Assembly: GCA_020638975.1 (NCBI GenBank)
Contig: JACKHN010000003.1
Location: forward strand, 186,001 to 250,000
Source: Planctomycetaceae bacterium
GTDB lineage: Bacteria > Planctomycetota > Planctomycetia > Pirellulales > Pirellulaceae
DNA: 64,000 nucleotides
Reading direction: 5' to 3'
How positions within the stretch are numbered: position 1 is the stretch's first letter; each line of letters begins with the position of its first letter. The notes under the pieces are model-generated. The model ran no database searches and had not been told where the DNA came from. It worked only from the letters and a program-made list of their open reading frames with translations. Positions 9,601 to 20,300 of the stretch are shown here, piece by piece. The position numbers and the translations under genes were made by a program.

Positions 9601-10286
9601 TTGACATCGCGATGGACCAAACCTTGCGAATGAGCGTATTGCAATCCGACAGCGACCTGACGCGTAATCTCGCAAGCGTCCGCGATATCCAATCGAGAGC
9701 AGCCCGCAGTCAATTCCGCCAGATCGATTCCCTCGATCAACTCCATCACCAGAAAAGAGACACCGTTCGCTTCTCCGGCGTCCAGTGCCTGAACAACATT
9801 AGGATGTTCGAATAGCCCAACCGCCTGCATCTCGCGTTGAAAGCGAGTTGCTGCGGTGGGGTTGTCGCCCAACTTCTCAGTGAGCAACTTCATGGCGACG
9901 TTCTTGTTCAAGCGAATGTGTCGCGCCTCGTAGACCGCGCCCATCGCGCCCTGCCCCAGTCGACGAAGCAGTTGATAATCGCGAATACGGCGGCCAACCC
10001 AATGGTCATGATCGAGCCACGCTGAGTGGGCCGATCGCGACTGAGACGTCAGGTTTTGCAAGGCACTGACGAAAGCTTCGCATTGCATCTCCTGGTCAAA
10101 GCGTGTTCCTGTCGCAGGTTCGCTAACACAGGAGAGAAGTCCTGCAACTCCGGAATCCGCGATCGTGTTTTCGCAATCGGTGCATGTATCGAGGTGCTCC
10201 GCGATCGCATCGGCTTCGTCATCCGCTAGATTGCCTGACGCCCAGCGGTCGAGCGCATCAGGTGGTGGACAGTCCTTTGAGCCCAT
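6675..10286 (-). CDS. membrane Ser/Thr kinase with beta-helix and RCC1-like region
   Basis: I choose the ATG at 10286 (MGSKDCPPPDALDRW); one at 10325 would add 13 residues. From the chosen start: a zf-HC2/anti-sigma-like segment with H31, C35 and C38; a complete protein kinase with GQGAMGAVYEA loop (~111-121), Lys133, HRD at 225-227 and DLG at 249-251, so probably active; a single membrane helix (~443-464); then about 740 residues presumably outside. The outer part has a CSLREA-type start (RGSLRDAV), GGG-rich right-handed beta-helix repeats (GGGITVEEATL, DGGGIYC, LGGGIANYGG) and a C-terminal RCC1-like stretch with SNGDVYRW, NDGRLRYIG and ENGELLVWG. The ECF sigma gene lies just upstream on the same strand, 179 bases away. 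This is the usual planctomycete ECF-kinase pairing. I infer that the kinase reads an external signal and controls that sigma factor. Confidence 0.88.
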   Translation of the reverse strand: MGSKDCPPPDALDRWASGNLADDEADAIAEHLDTCTDCENTIADSGVAGLLSCVSEPATGTRFDQEMQCEAFVSALQNLTSQSRSAHSAWLDHDHWVGRRIRDYQLLRRLGQGAMGAVYEARHIRLNKNVAMKLLTEKLGDNPTAATRFQREMQAVGLFEHPNVVQALDAGEANGVSFLVMELIEGIDLAELTAGCSRLDIADACEITRQVAVGLQYAHSQGLVHRDVKPSNLMLTRDANGNPCVKILDLGLATIEGLDAHPHLTDDGQLMGTLEFMAPEQAEDTRAVDYRADLYSLGATFFRLLTGSVPFAGPEFDTPVKRLNALLHRSAPSVASRRDDLPQALVLLINRMLARLPDERPCDMAEVASQLENFAAGHELGRVLESERVNQRSSLVATFDASEAMLDTTPSQSETVELPFREQEVSVNPPRRTGLPVATASRFIRLLFGAAPIVALLLGTIWLQTDGGYIRIESDDPSIEVSVEILKARRLIDSVNVRASGGHFWYRSGSYEVRFPIGADDGFTLVGGDVTITRGTESVVTISRVASPLKEVTASGRPSESSALIVTTTEDGVDVRGSLRDAVSGAVKGDTIRFAPALAGKTITLNGSPLQVAEDITIDAENLKTAIAIDGAGLSRVFDLVKRRNLRIQGVSITGGKDYAPGGGITVEEATLSMRNCTISGCSAPTDGGGIYCVNGNIVLENCLVVDNSAGHLGGGIANYGGTCRLVNCVFTKNSSGREHGGAIVNVNAGTMELIHCTVSGNINSGVSSHRWSTLILESSIVTNNDQVDDGLKRDVWIQRMDGGGIVARGANIIENFGAAVKSGPDPIIAGAMLAPLGIYGGPFLTMPPLPGSPAIDAAIATDYTPAVDIRGTKRPLDGNGDGRLLPDIGAVEFDPAHDTTAQNDSSTRVLKANVPLPTRDLPDLAKLPAGKVQVFGTANQPLELGAAAEISDFVEVQIDSNRGWFGLRSNGDVYRWNIAHGAELYRRDQDVRVLNRTSDAAYGEWLSGVGSVIQRGHPDNVLIANAPEANIVDLARSYPTGDWTVLTNDGRLRYIGKTEFPPPNEITDFVRLGNWHDHHVGIRENGELLVWGRDPMPLPDLSEHQFAKVRSTEFYTLLLTTPGTLVHLTKEQIVELPEEFERDGWVDIACGNLIYAARQSDGYWRAWGDPLAAEVVARINSLGANVPSISMTKDAVVWIETE

Positions 10287-10465
10287 GTTTTCTAGTCCGC
10301 TTCGGAGACCTTGGATACTTCGCATTCAGACAACGCGATGGGGTTCGCGTGTCTCAAGTCGGGGATTGCTCTGTCCTTCAACAGGTATTCCGCAGCAGCG
10401 CCACGACGCCCCGCATTTTGGAGCTATACTCCAACCAATTTAGCGAGGCGGAGTACAACTTCATC

Positions 10466-11134
10466 CTACTGATCGATCCAATGCGGTGAGGTCGTCGCAC
10501 TTGCGTCTCTACACTGACTCTCAACGACCGCCAATCCCATAAAATCGTCATCCAGCAACTCGCGTAACTTCTTCGTGACCCGGAACTTGGCTTGACGAAC
10601 CGCCTTCGCGGTCATGTCGAGTTCTTCGCCGATATCCCTGGCCGGGCGCCCTTTGACGGCCATGTCCCAAAAGGCCTGCCAGGTTCGCGGATCGAACTCC
10701 GACTTGAGGACGTCGAAGGCGCTTTGCAGCAAGAGTTGCTGAGGCGTCAGCCCGGCGATGCTGTCCGGCTCTTTCGACTCGTCTTCCAGTCTTTGCAGGC
10801 TCATGTTGTGGTCCGTACCGCCAAGACCGATTGGTTGCCGCCTGACGGATCGCAGATGATTGAGCGTTTCCAATCGCGTAATCCCCCATAACCAGGACCG
10901 AAACGCGCCGGACGATTTCTTGCCGGGCTCGAACGTGCCGAGCTTTAGCGATACCACGCGAAACACTTCCTGGCCGACGTCATCGACATCATCCGGCTGA
11001 AGCCCCATATTGCGGCACCAACTGTAGACAAGCGGGCCATACAGCCTCGTGAACAGGCTCCAGGCTTCCTGATCGTGACCTTCGATCCGGTGCAGTAGTG
11101 TTAACGAGGTTTGGACACTGGGTTCGCGGGACAT
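10466..11134 (-). CDS. ECF-type RNA polymerase sigma factor
   Basis: 222 residues, normal ECF length. Region 2 includes LYGPLVYSWCRNMGLQPDDVDDVGQEVF and then FRSWLWGITRLETLNHLR; region 4 carries a helix-turn-helix (ARDIGEELDMTAKAVRQAKF). The linker region includes GLTPQQLLLQSAFDVLKSEF. It starts with MSREPSVQTSLTLLHRI, common for planctomycete ECF factors that sit with Ser/Thr kinases. The downstream gene on the same strand is such a kinase and has a zinc-finger N-terminus that resembles an anti-sigma domain. The gene diverges from the giant surface protein at 11374 across 239 bases, so the shared intergenic region could hold promoters for both. Target genes cannot be named from sequence. Confidence 0.9.
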   Translation of the reverse strand: MSREPSVQTSLTLLHRIEGHDQEAWSLFTRLYGPLVYSWCRNMGLQPDDVDDVGQEVFRVVSLKLGTFEPGKKSSGAFRSWLWGITRLETLNHLRSVRRQPIGLGGTDHNMSLQRLEDESKEPDSIAGLTPQQLLLQSAFDVLKSEFDPRTWQAFWDMAVKGRPARDIGEELDMTAKAVRQAKFRVTKKLRELLDDDFMGLAVVESQCRDASATTSPHWIDQ

Positions 11135-11373
11135 GAAGGGTATTCGGGCGAGGTCTTACGAGATTTGCACGGCATTGTACCTGTGGCTAGTATAGCTTGA
11201 CCTACCACCAATTGCGACCTGCTTCGCAGGCTCCGATCTCATTGCCCGTATGCAGTTTACGTCGGCATAACGCCGACAGAAATGCGATCAGCCTCGATCG
11301 CCAAACGAGTGCGCGTGGCGCTGCTGCAGAAGACCCGTGTATTGACAATTTTCAGCGTACGCAGGAAGACCTC

Positions 11374-14300
11374 ATGTTCAAACGTCTTATCAACCGACGG
11401 AAGCTATCCTCGCACCGAATTAATCGCGCCCGTCGGATGCTCTTTGAACCTCTCGAAGACCGTCGACTTTTGACGCTGTACGTGGTCACCAGTCTGGAAG
11501 ATGGAATCACTGATGGTGATGGGAAACTGACCCTGCGAGAGGCTTTGTTAGGGGCGGAAACGAATCTGCCCTCCGGAGACGCGATTGCCGGCAGTGCCAC
11601 CGAGATTGACGAAATTCGTTTCGGGCCGCAGGCATTCGCCGGAGGACTCGACACTCTGAGTCTCACTGCTTCACTCAATGCGAAAGGCGACGCTGGTCCT
11701 CTGAGAATCACCGGCCCCGGTCGCGATCAATTGACGATTGACGGCGGGTTTCTAACTTCCCCGATCTTCAAGGTCTTCGGAGAAGTCACGATTTCGGGTC
11801 TCACGCTGACCGATGCCCGTCAATCCGCAGTAAGCAATGGGACCGAGCGAGACATATCGACGAACGCCGAATTTGACGTGGCGGCTGACATCGTTTTGGA
11901 AGACGTTCACTTCCTCAACAATCGCGGCGTCGACGGCGGTGCGGTGCGTCTATCGAAAGGATCTTTGGTTGTTCGCGATAGTCGTTTCGAAGGCAACTCG
12001 ACAGCAGGAAAAGGCGGTGCCATTTTCGTCGAGCGAAGCGATTTCTCAACAGTCGATGTCTTGGTGGAAGACACTCAGTTCGTCAGTAACTCGGCTTCGG
12101 GACGCGGTGGTGCGATTGCTAACGAGAACTCGCAACTGACGATTCTACGAAGTGAGTTTGGAAACAATACATCGTCATCCGATGGCGGAGCGATCGCCTC
12201 GAACACGGTTACCGGAGTCTCATCCACGCGACTGTTTGAATCCACGCTCGATTCCAACTCCAGCAATGCACGTGGTGGAGGTTTGTTCGCGTCCGGCAGC
12301 GGCGAAGTCGTCATCGGCGAAAGCACGTTGTCAGACAACACTGCCGGCAGCTTCGGCGGTGGAGCCGCGTTTGTGGGTGATCTGGATGTTGTGGTCCGTT
12401 CGACGTGGGCGACTGAAAATCGTGCGACACGAGGCGGTGGCCTCTATTCCGAAAGCGACTCGATCGATGTCGATGGCAGCACACTTTCGACGAATACAAG
12501 TTCGCTGGATGGCGGTGGTCTCGCGGTCATCGGAAGTTTCACGATGGTCAACTCGACGCTGTCGCAGAACAGCGCTGGCGGCTTTGGGGGCGGGCTGTGG
12601 TGGAATGATGCCAATCCGAGCTTGGTGTTGTCCCCCTACTCGATGACTCACAACACGATCGTTCGCAATCGCGCCGACGCCGACGGGAATGGACTTGGGG
12701 ACGGTGGTGGGGTAGCGATCAATGCGGCGGGGGCGGACAGCCCAACCCGCTTTCGCAGCAACTTGGTCGCGGGCAATGTGGCCGGAGAGAAATCGGACCA
12801 GCAAGCAAGCGATGTTCACTTGCTAGCCGGTACTGCGGTGACGACACGATCCGCCAACTTGATCGGTGATCCGAACTCCGCGGGTGGATTGGGACTTGGC
12901 ATCATCGGTGATGAATTCGGAAACGAGATCCCGCTCGATCAGATAATCTTCCGCGAACTGGCCGATAATCTGGGCGGTATGGTACCGGTACATGCGCTCA
13001 AGATCGACAGTCCGGCCATCGACGCGGTCATCATTCCTACCGACTCAATTACCAGTGACGCGCGCGGTTATCCGTTCCTGCGTCAGGATGAGCAAATCGG
13101 TCAACGCCACGCAGCCGACATGGGTGCGTATGAAGTCCAGCTTCGACCGCTAACGGCGACCACCGAAATCGTGGTCTCCACGCTTCGAGACGAAAGCGAC
13201 GGTGATTACTCCTTTGGAGACCTGTCGTTCCGCGAGGCGGTTGAATTGGCCAATCAACGCACCGACAAGAGCGCGATTCGATTTGATCGTGTGCTATTAC
13301 CCGATCACGAATTTCAGACGAACGCGACCAGGCCCACGATCACGCTCAATCCGGACCTTGGGCCGATCGAAGTAGTGTGGGATCTGTCATTGACCGGTCC
13401 CGGTTCCAACCTGCTGCAATTCAGCGGAAACCTCGAAACGCGAATCCTCGAGATTGGGTCTCTAGCGACGGTCGATATTTCGGGTGTGAGTTTCTTTCGC
13501 GGTCGCGCCAGTGATGATGACTCACAAGGCGGCAGTGGTGGAGCGATCTTCAACCGGGGAAACGTGAGTCTCGTTGACACGAAGTTTTCGCAGAACGAGT
13601 CGATGGGGACATTGTCGACGAACCTACACACGGATGGCGGAGGCGCCATCGCTAACGACAGCGGCGGCACCTTGACGATTCGCGACAGCGTCATTGAATT
13701 CAATACTGCAGAAGTCGGAGGCGGGGGGATTTTGAATCGCGGCACGATGACCGTTGGGCCGAATGTCCAAGTTTCCAGAAACCAAGCCATGAGTCGAAGT
13801 GGCGGCGGGCTGTACAACTTCCGCGGCGACGTGGCGATTTTCGATTCAGAAGTGTACTTGAACTACGCGCCCGCTGGTGGCGGCGTCGCGAGCGATCTGC
13901 TCGGCAATGTTGAGATCCGTCGCAGTAGCATCACGTCTAACCGCGCCACTGCAGGCGGCGGAGGTGGGCTTCACATTCGTTCATCGCTGGCAATGTTCGA
14001 CACCAATGTCTCCAGTAATCAAGCGATACCACCGCGATCGTTTATCCGGTTTGTACCAGGAGTTGGAAATGAAGAGATCGAACTTTTCGGTGCCGCTGGT
14101 GGTGGCCTATTCGTGCAAGCCAACGGAGGCGACATCTCGATCGATCGGAGCACGTTCTCTCACAATGTAGCCGGCCAAGCCCGCGTGTTGGTGGAGAGTA
14201 TAACGCTCGATGACATTCCCGGAACCATCGTGACCACCACGGAAGACCATGACCTTACCGATGGCGATACGGTCCTCTTGGATAATATCTATCTCCCATT

Positions 14301-17300
14301 TGTTCCCAGCATCTTCAGCACACAGGGAACCATCGAACGAATTAACAATCGATCGTTTCGGATATCCAACTCACTGCTGGACAACCAAGATTCAGTGGAA
14401 CTGCGACGAGAATTCTCCCCGTTCAACAACGACCGGTTCACAGTGACTTCCGTAAGTAAGCAGGAATTTGGAGGCTTTGGCGGCGGAATTGCGATCGAAC
14501 CTCACTCTTCGGATCGTGGTAGCATCACCGTGCGCAGCACTACGATATCGAACAACGAGGCGGGCGGTCTAACGCCGCTGGGCGGAGGGCTCTACGTGAA
14601 TGAGACGTCATTCCGCAACACTCCTCTCAATAGCGACCCAGTCATCGAAAGCACGACGATTGTAGGTAACCGCGGGAACTCGTCGGATGTCCCTGGGAGC
14701 CAGGTCTATGTTCGTGGAACGATCGCAAGACTTTCCAACACGATCGTGAATGATAATTCGTTTGAGGTGCGAACGTATTACGAGCAAGAGACAGACCTGA
14801 CCGACCAGGAGATCGACGATTTGATTGCCGAAATTCAGCCTGCCTTGTTCTTCGGATCCACTTCTTTCGTCAACTACTCTCGAGTTGAACACAACTTGGT
14901 AAGCAGCATCTCCCACGAAAACGGCTTGGCTGCGGCGCTAGCTACCTTCTCGACGAGCAATGATCAGGGCAACATCATCGGCCCGGCAAGGTTGGAGCAG
15001 TTGCTGCAATACAACGGAGGTTTTACCCCGACACAAGCGTTCGCGGGAACTGAAAGCCTTGCGTTAGATTCTGGGCGTCGTGACGGGCTATTGGACCAGC
15101 GTGGTTTTCCAGTAACCGACAGCGATTTCACCACTGTCGGCGATCCACGGGGACCGGCGAACGGCTACGCCGTTGTTGACGGCATCGCCGACATCGGTGC
15201 CTACGAATCATCCGAAGTATTCATTCAACGATTCAACTATGACTCGCCCAACTTAAACCAGTTCGGTACTGGCGAGGCATTGATTGTTGGCGAAGGATTT
15301 AGTGACGGGAACAACTCGCGAGTCCGAGAACAGCCGGGATTCCTCGGGTTGGAGTTTGACCCTGATTCCTTCATCGTCGGCCCTGGCGTGGGTGAAGTCC
15401 TGGGAGCGAAAGTCGGCGGCGAAGCCAAGGTCGATCTCGATGGTCGCGTTGGATTCGAATATGGTTATTACGTGAACTCGGGATCGGTCTCGACGAACTA
15501 CGACGGCTTGTTCTCTTATACCACCGAAACTGACGCTCAAAATTCCGACAAGTTCATCATCAAGACCGGATTGACCCTTCAAGACGGCAGTCTGTTCACG
15601 GTTTCACCACGGGTCGGTGCGTTCCTGGATATGGTTTTCGAGTTCAATGCCGAGATCACCGGCGAAGCTTGCCTCGGCGGCTGCGCTAATGGAACTTTCA
15701 ATATCAACATTGACGAAAGTACGCCGATCTTCTCAATCAATCGGCAAGAAGTGTTACTCGATGACAACGACGAGCCGATCCTGGACGCTCAGGGCAACCC
15801 GCAGTTTTTGTATCTCAACAGCAGCGGGGCGGAAACGACGACGAAAGCGGGCAATGTGCCCAAGCTGGATGGAAACGTCTTCATTGGCGAGAGTTCGATC
15901 GGTGATCTTGCCGATAGCGTCTTGGATTCCGCAGAGCAGCAAGTCTTGGATCAAGCGATCGAAGCGTCCGGGGGATATCTCGCATACTTGAACCTGCAGC
16001 GCGACACTCAACGAAACGCCCGTATCGATCTCGCGACCAAGACGGCCGAGGATTTCCTCGATGAAGTTGATGCCGAAGACGCCGTAGATGCGTTGGAACA
16101 GGCCAAAGAGTTGTACGATGGGTTTGTCGATTTGAAGGAGAAGTTGCTTCAAGATGCGATCGAGGAAGAGAAGAAGCTGACGACGAAGGGTGATCAGCCG
16201 AAGAAGGGAGTGGGAACGTACATCACCGTATCGGCCGGACAGGCTGAAGGTGATCTGCTGGGCCTCGAATTTGAACTGTCCCTCGGCGCTCGCAAGGGGG
16301 AGTTTGCCGTTGAAAAGCCACTCGGCAAACTAGCGGTCACTGTGCCCGAAATCGAATTGGAGGATCGCGAATTCGATAACAATCAAGGTCGCCTGTCCGC
16401 TTCCACTAGCGCGTTTGCCAACGGCAGTGAGCAAGATGCTCGCCGACAGCTTGCCGCACTGAGCATCGACGTCGGAGCGATAGGACCTCTCGGCACGTAC
16501 CGCACTAATCTGGGACCACTCGATATCGAAGCCACCACGGTGTCTTACAATGTTACGCCGCGGATCAAGCTGTCTCAGGATGTCGTCGTCGAACCGTTCT
16601 TTGACGCCGATCACGCGGCCATCTTTGAGTTGACATTTCTAGATTGTCCCGGCGTCTGTACGGCGACAGTCAGCGGCGACGTTCTTCACGGAGCGGGAAC
16701 CATCTCGTCGAATGCTTCAGCGGAAGATCGCAGGATCAAGTTCGTTCCCGGATCAAAGATTGAAATCGATACGAACGGACACGAAATCGAGGTTGCTCCC
16801 TATTTAAATATCGGGCAACGATTTACCAACGACCTCGGAATCGACTTCGATGTCGTCGGACTGCTGGAAGTGTTGGCGCTCAAACTATCCGCATTTGGGA
16901 AAGACATCCTCGATGTCGGGCCGCTCATTGAGGAGGCTCACACGTTGCTTGACGACATTGACTTGGGCTCCATTTTCAACGCCACGTTTGATCTCGATAC
17001 GACCGACCAAGCCCTGAAACACTTCACGCTGGATTCGACTCCGAATCAAGCGGACAACGATGGCCTGACCCCTGGTGATGCCTTCGTACTTCCGAGCGTC
17101 GATCCAAATTCGTCCGCATTGTCGATCGAGGATCATCAACCAGGGCAGTTCGCCAGCGGGCAGACAATCACACCGACTCAGTATTTTTCGGTCTCGTTGC
17201 TCGATCCCCATGGGATTCCTCAGCGGGATGTGCGATTCGAGACCAGCGGAAATCAGTCCCAGTTCATCCGTCCACCTTATGCAGGGTTGCAACTCGAGAT

Positions 17301-20300
17301 TCTCGACGGCGACCTCGTCACCAGTCGATTTGATCTTCCAATTCAAGGTTTCACTTTCCCGGCGGGGCAGGCACCAAAGGCTTTCAAGCTAATCGGTTTC
17401 GAAAATCTGCTCGGCAGCCGAGCCATCTTTGGCCTTGGCTTTAATACAGAATCGTCGTTCGACATAACCGCATCGGCACAAGGTGGATCTGGGTTGACGG
17501 CCGTAGGCGAAAACACGAGTGCGCTCAACACCGTAGAAATGCAAGACGCAGGTTTGTTGACGCTGATCGAGAACGACTTTGCGTTTGATATCGATGGTGA
17601 TGGTACGATTTCAGCGACGACCGATGGCGAACTTGTGATTCGGTATATGGAGGGGAAGACCGGAAATGCTCTGATCCAAGGCGCCCTCCGGCAGAACGCC
17701 GCCGCTCAAGGTGCCACGCGAGCCGATTCGGTGTCTATCTTAAATTACTTGCGAGACTTGGAAACAACTGGACGACTCGATGTCGACCAAAATGCATTGG
17801 TGGAAAAAGAATTCGACGGTGTTCTGATCCTTCGTCACTTATCGGGGATCGGCTCGTCAATCGAAAGTCTACCAGCGTTAACAGACACACCTGGCGATGG
17901 CGCGCTACTCGGCACGGGAGCACAACGGACGGACCCACAAGCGATTGCCGACTTTATTGACGTCGGTAACCGAGTTCCGGTCCGCGCGAATCCTAATTTT
18001 GCAAAAGATACGCTTTCCCGCACCAATCGGGAAACGCCATCGGAAATTGAATCCAGCATCGATTCGACGACAGTGATCGGTTCGTCGCCTCACGTGCCGT
18101 TCTTGGCGCCGTATGTTAATGGTGTTGCGACATATGGGTTGAATGCATTTGGTACGAGTGTCGAGTTCCTGAATACGTATTTGCGACGCGAAGACGATCC
18201 AGATTCTCGGGATCTAATTCAATCCCGAGCCAAGGGAACTCCCGGTCGCACACTCGCCCTGCCTGACTCGGTTTCTGCCGTGCTCACCGATTTCTCCACT
18301 TCGGGGGACGCGGCATCAAGGGCCGATCTCGTCGATGACTTGGGACGAAGACTGGTCGTCGAAACCGATACCGAGGCGCTTGGAGTGGACGAACCATTGT
18401 TTGTTCGTTTGCCCGCGTCCGCAGGTTACGAGTTCTCGTTGCCTGAGGCGGGTACTCACCAGATCACACGGCTGGTTTTCGATTCGGCGGTCGACGGCAA
18501 TGGGTTCCTCAATCACGTTGACCCGAGTGATGATCGCGATTTCACCTTGTTCATTCCCGCGACCAATACGACTTTCTCGGTCTCGATGGAAGCGCCCTTC
18601 GATCTTCCCGTTGGTACCAAGACCTTCCGATTATTTCCGCGTGGCGTCGACGAGAACGCTGAGTTGGCGAAACTGTTCGCGCCCGAAAATGCCAACCCAC
18701 CGATCCTGAACCTCAACATCGGTTTGCTGCTTCGCGGTGACACCAACACGACGCCGATGCTGACTGTGAAGGCATTGCAAAACGAGCAGGCAGTCGTCGA
18801 CACGCAGGCTCAACTGGTCATTCCGAATATCGTCGATCTGCCGACTCAGATGATTTCGATCGAAGCCCCAGATGAAGTCGTTCGTGTTGGTGAGATGTTC
18901 TCGGTGGACATTTTCTATGAGCTCGACTCCGCCCAGCCGACACCGCCACCGGCGATTCTGTTCGAGGTTCACTTCGACTCTCAGCGGATCGGATTCCAAG
19001 GGATCACGCTGGAAAACTTGGACGCTCAGTTGGCTGTACCTGGATTGGTCAATTCGACAACCGCAGCGAGTCCTGAGAATACCGAAGTCGTCCCCGATGG
19101 CGATTTGAGAACTGACCGAACGCTTGTCTTGTCCTACAACGCTTCGCTCGGGGATTGGCAACCAGGTTCCACGAATCGCCGAAAGATCGCCACCATCGAT
19201 TTTCTCGCGGTGACGAAAGGCGCATCGAACCTTCGCGTCACGGGTTTGAGTTCGGCGGATTACGATTTTGGCGGGACAACCGAAGACCGAATCTTATTGT
19301 CGGATGCGGCTCCTGGATTCACGTTGAGCCGAAATGCGGTCACCGTCTCGGAATCGGGTTCGACGGAAACATTCACGGTCGTTCTGAATAGTATTCCAGC
19401 ATCGGATGTAGTGTTGAACGTATCGAGTGATGATCTTTCCGAAGCAATCGTTCAACCGACCACGTTGACTTTCAGTGAATCCAACTGGAATTTCCCACAA
19501 ACGGTCTCTGTATCGGGAGTTGACGATCTGATTGCCGACGGTGATCAGTTTGGCACGATCACCGTTGGCGTCGACGACGTCTTGAGTGATAACGCGTTTG
19601 ATGGCGTAACTGACCAGTCGATCGCGGTCACGACCACCGATGATGAATCGACAGCAGCGGCCGTAATCCTCAGCAAGACAACCGCCACGGTCGCCGACTC
19701 CGGAACAACCGACTCCTTTGACGTCAGCTTAGTCGCAGCTCCGTTGTCCAATGTCGTGTTAACCGTCAGTTCGGCGAAAGAAACTGAAGTCACGGTAACC
19801 CCCTCAATCTTGACGTTTACGCCCAGCAACTGGAATGTTGTTCAGAGCGTTGTGCTGACCGGTGTGAATGACTTCCTACGTGACGGCGATCATATGACTC
19901 GCGTCAACGTCAGCGTCAATGACGCGTTGAGTGATGATGCTTTCGACGCGTCGGAGGACGTCAGTCTACTCGTCACGTCGGTCGATGATGGAGACCTATC
20001 GGACATCGTGGTCACCACGTTACTAGACGACGACGGACCACTTGTGTCGTTGCGCGACGCGATCGAATCGGCCAACGTTACCGGGGGGCACCAATTGATT
20101 TCGTTTGACCCGTCGATCACGGGGTTGACTGCGTCGATCGTGTTGACCCAAGGCGAGCTAATCATCACGGATTCGGTTTCGATCCTCGGTCCCGGAGCCA
20201 ATCGATTGGCGATCGATGGCAACGGGCAACCGGAACTCTTTTTCATCAGCGACTCAGACGATTCAAACCTGATTGACGTCACCATCTCTGGATTAACTCT

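Noticed and set aside
11197..11373. Upstream extension of the giant gene from a TTG at 11197
   Set aside because: The added 59 residues look random, while the ATG at 11374 has a ribosome site and starts the LEP-type leader.
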